Part shown: positions 33,502 through 42,243 of the stretch, piece by piece
Layout of the letters: each line of letters begins with the position of its first letter
How positions within the stretch are numbered: position 1 is the first letter of the stretch
Source: Bacilli bacterium
Lineage (GTDB): Bacteria; Bacillota_I; Bacilli_A; RFN20; CAG-826
DNA: 58,079 bases
Reading direction: 5' to 3'
Assembly (NCBI GenBank): GCA_017470115.1
Contig: JAFUEZ010000014.1
Coordinates: 1-58,079 of the forward strand
The notes under the pieces: model-generated
The model's input: only the letters and a program-made list of their open reading frames with translations
Told to the model about the DNA's origin: nothing
The model's database searches: none
Made by a program: the position numbers and the translations under genes

Positions 33502-34938
33502 ATGAAAGTTGAATACTTAAATACACCTGATATGGGCAAGGCTCGTAGAAGAACAAGTGAAGTCGACACTGTCGATTATTCTTACGTTCCAAGTGAAGAT
33601 TTGAAGTCTAGATTTGTTGGCAAAAAAGTATATGTAAGAACATATGGATGTCAAGCAAATATTAGAGACGAAGAAACGATGTTAGGCTTGCTTTCAACAA
33701 TCGGAGTTACTCCTACTGAAAATAAAAGTGAAGCTGAAATTGCGATATTAAATACATGCGCTGTTAGAGAAAATGCAGAAGATAAAGTCTATGCAGAAAT
33801 TGGAGAATTTAAGCATTATAAACACAAAAACAAAAATTTAATTCTCATTCTTTGCGGATGCATGGTTGAACAAAAACATATTGTTGATGATGTCTTAGCT
33901 AAATTTCCTCATGTAGATATTTTCTTTGGTACACACGATGTTCAAGATTTACTCAAACTTTTAGATTTATATATTCATAAAAAACAACGTTATATTGATG
34001 TTTCTTCTAAAGAAGGAAGCATTATTGAAAACTTACCTGTTAAACGTTTAGACAATGCTAAAGCATTCGTAAATATTACATATGGATGTGATAAGTTTTG
34101 TACTTATTGCATAGTTCCTTATACAAGAGGAAAAGAAAGAAGTAGAAACGCAAAAGACATTCTAAAAGAGTGCAGAGAACTTGTTAAACAAGGGTATCAA
34201 GAGATCACGCTTTTAGGCCAAAATGTTGATGCTTATGGAAAGGATTTAGTTGGTGGATTAAGTTTTGCTGAACTATTAGATGAAGTTGCTAAACTTGGCA
34301 TTCCTAGACTTAGATTTTTAACATCTTACCCTACAGATTTTAAAGATGAAGTGATCGATGTAATGGCAAAACACGATAACATTATGAAGTATCTTCATTT
34401 TCCAATTCAAAGCGGAAGCGATGATATTTTAAAAAAGATGGGAAGACGTTATACTAGTGAGCAATACTTAGAAATTGTGCGTAAAATACGTGAAAAAATC
34501 CCTAATATTGCTTTATCGACTGATATAATTGTTGGCTTTCCAAACGAAACTTATGAAGACGTTCAAAAGACGATTGATGTAGCTCTTAAAGCTGACTATT
34601 CTAGCGCATTTACTTTTATTTATTCTCCAAGAAATGGAACACCTGCTGCAAAACTTGTAGACAATGTGACTAACGAAGAAAAAGTAAAAAGATTTAAAGA
34701 ATTAGTTAAGGCGCTTGAAGTTAATTTTGAAAAACACGCTAATGAAATGGTTGGTACAATTCAAAAAGTCCTAGTTGATGGACCATCGAAGAAAAATAAA
34801 GAAATTTTATCTGGTTATACTGAATCAAATAAAGTTGTTAATTTTAAAGGAAGCAGTGATTTAATAGGAAAAATTATTAATGTAAAAATTACTGAAAGTC
34901 ATGTTTATTCATTGACAGGAGAAATAGTAAATGAATGA
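33502..34938 (+). CDS. miaB: tRNA (ms2io6A/ms2i6A37) methylthiotransferase MiaB
   Basis: MiaB is a radical SAM enzyme adding methylthio to i6A37 of tRNA, downstream of MiaA, which is encoded two genes on. The protein has 478 aa. The N-terminal UPF0004 domain has VYVRTYGCQANIRDEE and CGCMVEQ (three cluster Cys with the one in NTCAV). The radical SAM core has YGCDKFCTYCIVPYTRGKER (CxxxCxxC). A C-terminal TRAM domain follows. AAAGGAG lies before the ATG. Confidence 0.97.
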   Translation: MKVEYLNTPDMGKARRRTSEVDTVDYSYVPSEDLKSRFVGKKVYVRTYGCQANIRDEETMLGLLSTIGVTPTENKSEAEIAILNTCAVRENAEDKVYAEIGEFKHYKHKNKNLILILCGCMVEQKHIVDDVLAKFPHVDIFFGTHDVQDLLKLLDLYIHKKQRYIDVSSKEGSIIENLPVKRLDNAKAFVNITYGCDKFCTYCIVPYTRGKERSRNAKDILKECRELVKQGYQEITLLGQNVDAYGKDLVGGLSFAELLDEVAKLGIPRLRFLTSYPTDFKDEVIDVMAKHDNIMKYLHFPIQSGSDDILKKMGRRYTSEQYLEIVRKIREKIPNIALSTDIIVGFPNETYEDVQKTIDVALKADYSSAFTFIYSPRNGTPAAKLVDNVTNEEKVKRFKELVKALEVNFEKHANEMVGTIQKVLVDGPSKKNKEILSGYTESNKVVNFKGSSDLIGKIINVKITESHVYSLTGEIVNE

Positions 34939-35224
34939 TCTGATTAGAAGCGATTTAAAAACTATTAAAGAATTAATTTGCGAAGAAGAATTAGTTAAAG
35001 AATATGTAAAAGTGAAATCTCAAATTGATTCATCTCCTTATATAAAAAGTTTAAAAAATGAAATGAAATTTTATAAAAAATGTGAGATGAATGATGAAGA
35101 AAGAGAAAACTATTACAACACTAAAAATAAGTTAGATAGTGATCCACTTTTATCTAATTTTGAAAATCTTAAAAAAGAAGTGGAGCAGTTCAAAAGAGAA
35201 ATCAAAGAAATTTTAGAATTATGA
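34931..35224 (+). CDS. ricA: YlbF/YmcA family protein (RicA-like)
   Basis: The protein has 97 aa and is all-helical and highly charged, with EELVKEYVKVKSQIDSSPYIKSLKNEM followed by a second helical pair ending EQFKREIKEIL. In Bacillus YmcA (RicA), YlbF and YaaT form a complex that tunes RNase Y, and ymcA follows miaB exactly as here. It overlaps miaB by 8 nt and miaA by 4 nt. Assignment to RicA rather than another YlbF-type member rests mainly on synteny. Confidence 0.8.
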   Translation: MNDLIRSDLKTIKELICEEELVKEYVKVKSQIDSSPYIKSLKNEMKFYKKCEMNDEERENYYNTKNKLDSDPLLSNFENLKKEVEQFKREIKEILEL

Positions 35225-36096
35225 TTTATGCAATTTTAGGCCCAACATGTTCTGGAAAAAGTGATTTAGCAGAAAAGTTAAGTCTTGATTTTAATTTCCC
35301 AATTATAAATTTTGATGCATTTCAAGTTTATAAAGAAATTAAAAAAGGAACGGCTAAGCCTAATATAACTGAAGAAAATAAATCTAGATATTATTTATAT
35401 GATTTTGTTTCTATTAAAGATAATTTTGATGTAATGAATTATCAAAAAATAGGAAGAGAAACTTTAAAAAAGTTTAATAACGATAATGTCATTCTTGTTG
35501 GTGGAACTGGTTTATATTTGAAGGCACTTTTATTCGATTATAAATTCATGGATGAAGAAAAGATGCCAGACGATTATAAAAAAGATTCAACAAATAATGA
35601 TTTATATGAAGAATTATTAAAAATTGATGAAAATGATGCTCTAAAGATTGGCCAAAATAATAGAAAAAGACTATTAAGAGCGCTTTATATTTATGAAGTT
35701 CATGGCAAATCTAAAAGTGAATTGAATGATAATGGTAAAGACAAACTTCTTTATGAGAATGTTACCTTTATCGGATTAGATCCTGATAGAGACGAACTAT
35801 ATAATCTCATTAATAAAAGGGTCGACAAAATGTTCGAAAATGGGTTAGTTGAAGAAGTAAAAGAACTCTTTAGTCACTATGATAATTCCTTAAGAGCTTT
35901 TCAAGCAATTGGTTATAAAGAATTCTTAGTTGAACAGAATATTGAAAAAGTAAAAGAATTAATAAAAAAGAACACAAGAAATTATGCAAAAAGGCAGTTA
36001 ACGTTCTTCAAAAACCAGTACAAAAATGTAATTTGGTTTAAAAATATAGATGAAGCTTATTTTTATTTTAAAAATAAATCTTATAATGGATTATAA
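35221..36096 (+). CDS. miaA: tRNA dimethylallyltransferase MiaA
   Basis: MiaA transfers a dimethylallyl group to A37 of tRNA reading UNN codons, producing the substrate for MiaB. The protein has 291 aa: P-loop AILGPTCSGKSDLA near residues 4-17, NFDAFQVYKEIKKGTAKP (the usual DSxQVYR is DAFQVYK here), VGGTGLYLKALL and LRAFQAIGYKEF. It is full length. It overlaps the ricA-like gene by 4 nt, suggesting tight coupling. Confidence 0.95.
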   Translation: MIYAILGPTCSGKSDLAEKLSLDFNFPIINFDAFQVYKEIKKGTAKPNITEENKSRYYLYDFVSIKDNFDVMNYQKIGRETLKKFNNDNVILVGGTGLYLKALLFDYKFMDEEKMPDDYKKDSTNNDLYEELLKIDENDALKIGQNNRKRLLRALYIYEVHGKSKSELNDNGKDKLLYENVTFIGLDPDRDELYNLINKRVDKMFENGLVEEVKELFSHYDNSLRAFQAIGYKEFLVEQNIEKVKELIKKNTRNYAKRQLTFFKNQYKNVIWFKNIDEAYFYFKNKSYNGL

Positions 36097-36115
36097 TTAT
36101 TAAGGGGGATTAATT

Positions 36116-37729
36116 ATGGCATTACAGAATATTGAAAAGATCGCAAAAAAGATAGGAATTAACGAAAAATATTTAGAAAAATATGGAAATTATAAAGCTA
36201 AAGTTAGTGCTGATATTAATAAAGAGATAGAGAAAAATCCAAATGGTAAATTAGTTTTAGTTACAGCTATTACACCAACAAAAGCAGGTGAAGGAAAAAC
36301 AACTGCTAGTATCGCACTTTTGGATGGTTTAGCAAAAATAAATGAAAAAGCAATCGTATGTTTAAGAGAGCCATCACTTGGTCCAGTTTTTGGTCTTAAA
36401 GGTGGTGCAACTGGTGGCGGAAAGGTCACTGTTGAACCTTCTGAAGATATCAATTTACATTTCACAGGCGACATGCATGCTTTAACGAGTTCAATTAACT
36501 TAATTGCAGCCGTTATTGACAACCATATTTATCAAGGAAATGAATTAAATATCAATCCTGATCGTATTCTTTGGAAACGTGCACTCGATATGAATGATCG
36601 TGAATTAAGACTTATTCAAGAAGGATTAGGAAGTTCTGCAAACGGAATTAAGCGTGAATCAAGTTTTGAAATCACTGTTGCTAGTGAATTAATGGCGATT
36701 TTATGTATTTCAAGTGATGAAGAAGACTTCAAAAAGAGAGTTGGCGATATAATTGTTGCTTATAATTTCTCAAATGAACCAGTTTATCTTAGAGACTTGA
36801 GAATCTCCAATGCGATTATGAAGCTTATGAGACAAGCTTTAATGCCAAACTTAGTTCAAACACAAGAAAACAATCCAGCATTTATTCATGGTGGACCATT
36901 TGCAAATATTGCTCATGGTTGCTGTAGCTTAATTTCATTGAAATTAGCTTTAAAATTATCACCTATTACAATTACAGAAGCTGGTTTTGCTGCTGATTTA
37001 GGTGCTGAAAAATTCTTAGATATTGCCGCTAGAGTTGGAAAATTAAAACCTGATTGTGTTGTTTTAGTTGCTACAATTAGAGCTTTAAAACTCCATGGTG
37101 GTGTTTTATTTGAAGAACTTGATAAAGAAAATCTTGAAGCGTTAGAAAAAGGATTTGAAAACTTTGAACAACATTATTTCAATTTAAAGAAATATGGTGT
37201 TCCGGTTGTTGCTGCAATTAACCATTTTGCTCAAGATACTAAGAACGAAATCAAATTACTTGAAAGCTTATTCAATGCTAGAGGTATAAAATTTGCTTTC
37301 TTAGATGGTTTCCTTAAAGGTGGAAATGGAAGTACTGAACTTGCAAATAAAGTTATTGAAACACTTCATACAACAGTTTCTAAATACAAACCTTTATATG
37401 AACTTAATGAATCTATTCAAGAAAAAATTGAAAAGATTGCAAAAGAAATTTATAGAGCTAGAGGTGTAGTTTATACAGAAAAAGCTTTACAAGATATAAA
37501 AGATATCGAAGCTTTGAATAAAGGTAATTTGCCAATTTGTATTGCAAAAACACCTTCAAGTTTCTCTGATGATCCAAAGCTTTTGAATTGTCCAAAAGAT
37601 TTTGATTTAAGAGTTAGAGAAGTTAAATTATCAAATGGTGCAGGCTTTATTGTTGCGCTTGCTGGAAATATTTTAACAATGCCTGGATTACCAAAAGTTC
37701 CTGCTGCAGTTAAAATGGAGGACGAATAA
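36116..37729 (+). CDS. fhs: Formate-tetrahydrofolate ligase
   Basis: The enzyme makes 10-formyl-THF from formate, THF and ATP, supplying one-carbon units for purine and fMet-tRNA synthesis. The protein has 537 aa, slightly short of the typical ~555. It has the P-loop ITPTKAGEGKTT near residues 53-64, REPSLGPVFGLKGGATGGG, HFTGDMHALTSSINLIAA and ITEAGFAADLGAEKF. AAGGGGGAT precedes the ATG. No other folate gene is adjacent. Confidence 0.97.
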   Translation: MALQNIEKIAKKIGINEKYLEKYGNYKAKVSADINKEIEKNPNGKLVLVTAITPTKAGEGKTTASIALLDGLAKINEKAIVCLREPSLGPVFGLKGGATGGGKVTVEPSEDINLHFTGDMHALTSSINLIAAVIDNHIYQGNELNINPDRILWKRALDMNDRELRLIQEGLGSSANGIKRESSFEITVASELMAILCISSDEEDFKKRVGDIIVAYNFSNEPVYLRDLRISNAIMKLMRQALMPNLVQTQENNPAFIHGGPFANIAHGCCSLISLKLALKLSPITITEAGFAADLGAEKFLDIAARVGKLKPDCVVLVATIRALKLHGGVLFEELDKENLEALEKGFENFEQHYFNLKKYGVPVVAAINHFAQDTKNEIKLLESLFNARGIKFAFLDGFLKGGNGSTELANKVIETLHTTVSKYKPLYELNESIQEKIEKIAKEIYRARGVVYTEKALQDIKDIEALNKGNLPICIAKTPSSFSDDPKLLNCPKDFDLRVREVKLSNGAGFIVALAGNILTMPGLPKVPAAVKMEDE

Positions 37730-37731
37730 AA

Positions 37732-39273
37732 GTGTCTGATGATTTAAAAGATACACAACAAGTTGATTTTGATACCTCTGATAATGCTCTTGAAGACCCA
37801 TCTAGTCGATTAGATAATCTTGATCTAGGTGAGGCCATTAAGGAAGATATCGAGGAGCAAAAGCAAAAAGAAGAAGATAAAGAAGAAGTTGCTACTAAAA
37901 AGAACAACTACAAATACTTTATTTATCTTTTCATTATTCTTGCAATTACTGCATTTGTTTTATGGTACAACTTAACTCGTAAAGTTGATATGCCTGGTTC
38001 AAGCGAGCAGGTATATGTTTACGAGACAATTGGAGATATCTTCTCATCGATGAATATCGGATTTTTCTCGATGTTTATCGGATTTATTTTTGTTGGATTC
38101 ATGTTCTCTTCTTTAATGATTTATTTATATGCAAGATTATATACTAAACATTATAAATACCATCAAGCTATGGCAAATGCCTCAATTGGGTCCTTCTATA
38201 GTGCAATTACGCCTGGAGCAAGTGGTGGACAATTTGCTCAGGTTGTTACATATAAAAAGCAAGGCATTCCTGTTAGTAATGGTGCATCAATATTTGTAAT
38301 GCAATTTATTATCCATCAAACTGTTTTGATTTTATTTGGAATTATTTCGTTAGCAACAAGATTTAATGTAATTTTAGATTTAAATATTATTCCAATTACG
38401 ATTGGTGAATTTACATTAAATATTCCTATTTGGATATTTATTGTATTTGGATTTGGTGTTAACTTATTAGTTATTTTAGGCCTTATTTTCATGTCGTATT
38501 CATGGAAATTTCAACACTTCGTTTTAAACGTTGTGATTGGCTTTTTAGCTAAAATTAAAATCGTTAAAAACCCAGATGAAAAAAGAAAAGATCTTCTTAT
38601 TCAAGTAACTAATTATAGAATTGAATTGAGACGTCTTTTAACTAATATACCTTTTGCATTAACTATTGCTGTTTTACAAGCAGCAGTAATGATTATTTCA
38701 GAATTAGCTCCATTCTTCTCAGGCTTGGCTTTAGGCGGATTTGATCCTAATACAACAAATTTTGCTCTTAAGGCTTTTGATACTTGTGTCTTTATGAATT
38801 TCCATCAAATGGTTACTGGATTAATTCCAATCCCTGGAAGTGCAGGCGTTTCTGAGCTTGTATTTAGTTCATTATTTGGTCCAAATCCAAGAGGAAATTT
38901 CTTTACTGCACCTGATTTTTATTCAACTGGTGGTTTAAACATTTTACTTCTTGTTTGGAGATTTGGAACGTTCTATATTCCATTTATTGTTAATGGCATT
39001 GTTTCTGCAACCTATAGAACAAGAGGAGTTCCTGTTACTGATAGAATTATTCCTCCTGGAAATAGAAAAACTATGCTTACAATTCAACTTAATACATACG
39101 ATGAGCGTAAAAAGACTAGCGATTATGCGTTCGAAACAAAATCTCTTGAAAGAAAAGAACTTATTGAGAAGTTATCTTTAAAGAAAACTACTAAGTCAAA
39201 AAAACCAAAGTCAAAAGGTGAAACTAAAACCGAGATCGTTGATAACATTGAAATAGGAGAAGAAAACAAGTGA
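37732..39273 (+). CDS. Flippase-like membrane protein (LPG synthase TM-domain / UPF0104 family)
   Basis: The protein has 513 aa and starts at GTG with GGAGG 10 nt upstream. An acidic cytoplasmic N-terminus (~50 residues) precedes about eight to nine membrane helices. The family motifs TPGASGGQFAQVV and LIPIPGSAGVSEL are present, and a Lys/Glu-rich cytoplasmic tail follows. Members include the lipid-flipping domain of MprF and YbhN-like proteins; the synthase domain of MprF is absent. It overlaps the downstream glycosyltransferase by 4 nt, so it may move the glycolipid made by that enzyme; this role is inferred. Confidence 0.82.
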   Translation: MSDDLKDTQQVDFDTSDNALEDPSSRLDNLDLGEAIKEDIEEQKQKEEDKEEVATKKNNYKYFIYLFIILAITAFVLWYNLTRKVDMPGSSEQVYVYETIGDIFSSMNIGFFSMFIGFIFVGFMFSSLMIYLYARLYTKHYKYHQAMANASIGSFYSAITPGASGGQFAQVVTYKKQGIPVSNGASIFVMQFIIHQTVLILFGIISLATRFNVILDLNIIPITIGEFTLNIPIWIFIVFGFGVNLLVILGLIFMSYSWKFQHFVLNVVIGFLAKIKIVKNPDEKRKDLLIQVTNYRIELRRLLTNIPFALTIAVLQAAVMIISELAPFFSGLALGGFDPNTTNFALKAFDTCVFMNFHQMVTGLIPIPGSAGVSELVFSSLFGPNPRGNFFTAPDFYSTGGLNILLLVWRFGTFYIPFIVNGIVSATYRTRGVPVTDRIIPPGNRKTMLTIQLNTYDERKKTSDYAFETKSLERKELIEKLSLKKTTKSKKPKSKGETKTEIVDNIEIGEENK

Positions 39274-40436
39274 ATATTGCTATTTTTACCGATACATATT
39301 TACCTGACATAAATGGCGTTGCTACTAGTTGCAACACTCTTTTCAATATTTTAAGAAAGCATAATCATAAAGTTTATGTTATTTGCCCTGGTGAAAAGTT
39401 CGAATTCAATGATAATATTTTGCGTATACCAGGCTTAGAATTAAAAAATCTCTATGGATATAGATTATCATTCATTTGGGATGAACAAGGATTCCAAATT
39501 TTAAAGAATTTAGATCTTGACTTGGTTCACATAAATACTGATTTTGGTGTTGGCCAATTTGGGATGAGCGTTGCTACAAAACTTAATATTCCAATCGTTT
39601 TTACATATCACACAATGTATGAAGATTATACTTATTATTGGCTTAAAGGTTTCTTAGATAGATTTTCAAAATGGGCCATTCGTGAGTTTGAAAAAACGAC
39701 TATGAATAGAGCTAGTGAAATAATTTCTCCATCAATTAAAACGATGAATTATTTACGTTCTATAGGTGTTGAAAAATATATTAACATTGTCCCTACTGGA
39801 TTTGATTTTTCTAGATTTGAAAAAAATGAAGAACATTTAAAAGAAGTTGAGAATTTACGAGAAGAGCTAGGCTATAAAAAAGACGATTATATTGCACTTT
39901 GTTTAGGTCGTATTGCTCACGAAAAGAGTTATGATATCATTCTAAAAGGCTTCGAAAAATATTTAGAAAAATATGGTAGAAAGAATACTTATTTGTTGGT
40001 TGTAGGCGATGGACCTGATAAAGAAGAACTTGAAAATTTAGCTAACGAATTAAATATTCAAGATTACGTTAAATTTATTGGTAAAGTTAATAATGAGGAT
40101 GTTCCAAAATATTATTGGATTAGTGATGTATTTTTGAACTCTTCAATAAGTGAAACACAAGGTCTAACTTTTATGGAAGCTATGGCTAGTAGCATTCCTA
40201 TTTTATGTAGATTTGATAATTCCCTTGTTGGAATCATTGATAATAAAAAAACTGGATTCTTCTATATTGACGAAGAAGATCTTCCTGAAAAATTAGAATA
40301 CGTTAAGAATCTTGGAAAAGAAAAACTTGATGCGATTTGCCTTAAAGCAATTGCTTCAATTGATGAATTTTCCGAAAAAAATTTTTATTACAAAATTTTA
40401 GAGGTATATAATCGTGCAATTAGAAAATCTTGGTAA
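39270..40436 (+). CDS. GT4 glycosyltransferase, glycolipid-synthase-like
   Basis: The protein has 388 aa and the start GTG overlaps the flippase stop. It has the two Rossmann halves of a GT-B fold: N-terminal IAIFTDTYLPDINGVATS, central HTMYEDYTYYW, and donor-site features LCLGRIAHEKS and the SETQGLTFMEAMASS segment with the ExxxxxxxE-type motif. Close overall to the diacylglycerol glucosyltransferases that make membrane glycolipid or lipoteichoic acid anchors. The acceptor is inferred, not shown. Confidence 0.85.
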   Translation: MNIAIFTDTYLPDINGVATSCNTLFNILRKHNHKVYVICPGEKFEFNDNILRIPGLELKNLYGYRLSFIWDEQGFQILKNLDLDLVHINTDFGVGQFGMSVATKLNIPIVFTYHTMYEDYTYYWLKGFLDRFSKWAIREFEKTTMNRASEIISPSIKTMNYLRSIGVEKYINIVPTGFDFSRFEKNEEHLKEVENLREELGYKKDDYIALCLGRIAHEKSYDIILKGFEKYLEKYGRKNTYLLVVGDGPDKEELENLANELNIQDYVKFIGKVNNEDVPKYYWISDVFLNSSISETQGLTFMEAMASSIPILCRFDNSLVGIIDNKKTGFFYIDEEDLPEKLEYVKNLGKEKLDAICLKAIASIDEFSEKNFYYKILEVYNRAIRKSW

Positions 40437-41223
40437 TATAAAAATTAAATATAAAATCAAAAGTGATTACGTTGTTTTTGATATTGATGGCGATAAATAT
40501 AAAGTATCTGTTGATTTCTTTAATAGCTTAAATATCGATGAAAATATAATTGCTTCGGATTATTTAATTGAACAAATTAAATCTGAAGCTATGGTACAAA
40601 AAATTGTTAATTATTGTAGAAAATTGGCTGTTAAAAAGCCATATAGTGAAAGCCAACTTATTAAAAAGATTAACAAGAAATTTGATAATCCAAAAGAATT
40701 GAAGAGGGCTTTTAGTGCTTTAAGAAATTCTAATATTTTTGATGATGAGAACTATATTCAAAACTATAAAGAATATTTTGATAATAATCTTTATGGAAAA
40801 TATTACATCATCAATTATTTTAGAAATCAGAACGTTAAGCAACGTGTCATTGATTCGCTTGAATTTGATGAGCAATTTGAGATGGAAAAAGCCAAAAAAT
40901 TTTTTGAGCAACTTAAAAATAAATATATAAGAAATAATTACGCTAAACAAAAAAAGAAGATATATGATTTGATGCTTTTTAGAGGCTATTCCGTTGAAAT
41001 TATTCTTGATGTACTTAATAGTCTTGAAATAGATGAAACTAAAGAAAAGAAGAAGTTAATTAACTCCTATTTGAAAATTAAAAATAAACTTAATCGCAGC
41101 AGCAAATATGGTGTTGTTGATATAAATAGCAAGATTGTTAACAAATTAATTGCTCAAGGCTATAATTATTCACTAATTAGTGAAGTAATTGCAATGGATA
41201 AGAGAGGTGAACTCGATGATTAG
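40414..41223 (+). CDS. recX: Regulatory protein RecX
   Basis: RecX modulates RecA filaments. The protein has 269 aa, long like the Firmicutes RecX type. A Lys-rich N-terminal segment is followed by three-helix repeats: CRKLAVKKPYSESQLIKKINKKF, FDDENYIQNYKEYF, KKKIYDLMLFRGYSVEII and later KLIAQGYNYSLISEVI. The GTG start lies behind AGAGG inside the glycosyltransferase 3' end (23-nt overlap). The next gene overlaps by 8 nt. Confidence 0.87.
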   Translation: MQLENLGNIKIKYKIKSDYVVFDIDGDKYKVSVDFFNSLNIDENIIASDYLIEQIKSEAMVQKIVNYCRKLAVKKPYSESQLIKKINKKFDNPKELKRAFSALRNSNIFDDENYIQNYKEYFDNNLYGKYYIINYFRNQNVKQRVIDSLEFDEQFEMEKAKKFFEQLKNKYIRNNYAKQKKKIYDLMLFRGYSVEIILDVLNSLEIDETKEKKKLINSYLKIKNKLNRSSKYGVVDINSKIVNKLIAQGYNYSLISEVIAMDKRGELDD

Positions 41224-42142
41224 CGATTTAAAAGATGGAAACCATGTAAAAGATTATTTTTTGGTAAAAGAAGCTGTTAAAGGAGTGAGTGCAACCGGTT
41301 TAAATTACTTAAATATTCTTCTACAAGATAAAACAGGTGTTATTGAAGCAAAAAAACGGGATATTAATCAAAAAGATATTGATACTTTTAAAAGCGGAGA
41401 AATCGTTCAATTAACTGGAGATGTTTATGATTATAAAGGCAAACTCCAGGTTAAAGTTTTTAATGCTGAATTGATTGATAAAAAATATGCTGATCTTAAA
41501 AACTTTTTAGTTGATTCGCCTAAACCTTTTGATGAATTAGTTGAAAGATTCAATTATTTTAAAAATAGTGTTAAAAATTCTGATTGCAAAGCAATTTTAA
41601 ATGCAGTTTTTGAAAAATATTATGATAAATATGTATCTTTTCCTGCCGCAACAAAAAATCATCATGAATTTTATCATGGGTTACTTTATCACTCAGTTAG
41701 TATGTGCGAAATGGCTGAAGCTGCCGCTAAAAACTATGAAAATATTAATCGTGATTTATTAATTACTGGTTGTTTATTACATGATATAGGTAAAACTGTT
41801 GAACTATCTGGTCCAGTTGCAACTAAATATACAGATGAAGGAAATTTATTAGGGCATTTAACAATAGGATTCAATATTGTTAAGGATACATGTGATAGTT
41901 TAAATATTAAAAGTGATATTCCATTACAACTTGAACACATGATATTATCTCACCATGGAAAACTAGAATTTGGAGCATGTGTATTGCCACTCACAAGAGA
42001 AGCTTTGATTCTTTCGATGATTGATGATATGGATGCAAAAATGATGATGCTTGATAAAGCTTTAGCAGATGTTAAACCAGGTGAATATAGTGAAAAAATA
42101 TTTGGATTAGATAATAGAAGTTTCTATAAAGGGCAAGAGTAA
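41216..42142 (+). CDS. yhaM: YhaM-family 3'-5' exoribonuclease
   Basis: The protein has 308 aa. An N-terminal OB-fold-like nucleic acid binding part (about residues 15-90, with LQDKTGVIEAK and GEIVQLTGDVYDYKGKLQVKV) is followed by an HD domain with HHEFYHGLLYHSVSM, LLHDIGKTVEL and ILSHHGKLEFG. This matches YhaM, a minor 3' exonuclease of Firmicutes. The start at 41216 has AGAGAGGTG upstream; an earlier ATG at 41189 lies inside recX without a site. Confidence 0.93.
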   Translation: MISDLKDGNHVKDYFLVKEAVKGVSATGLNYLNILLQDKTGVIEAKKRDINQKDIDTFKSGEIVQLTGDVYDYKGKLQVKVFNAELIDKKYADLKNFLVDSPKPFDELVERFNYFKNSVKNSDCKAILNAVFEKYYDKYVSFPAATKNHHEFYHGLLYHSVSMCEMAEAAAKNYENINRDLLITGCLLHDIGKTVELSGPVATKYTDEGNLLGHLTIGFNIVKDTCDSLNIKSDIPLQLEHMILSHHGKLEFGACVLPLTREALILSMIDDMDAKMMMLDKALADVKPGEYSEKIFGLDNRSFYKGQE

Positions 42143-42167
42143 AAGGCGCTAAATGCGGTCTTTTATA
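42141..42167 (+). terminator. Possible imperfect terminator after yhaM
   Basis: AAAAGGC with GGTCTTTT forms an interrupted stem followed by TTTTATATT. Confidence 0.4.
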
Positions 42168-42243
42168 TTAATTAAATATAATTTATATAAAAACTTTAAA
42201 AATGTTTTTTAAAATTTATAATTATTTTTATAAGAGGTGTTTT

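Noticed and set aside
34936-34938. Mycoplasma genetic code (TGA read as Trp)
   Set aside because: TGA ends miaB and mnmG at their normal family lengths, and conserved Trp positions use TGG.
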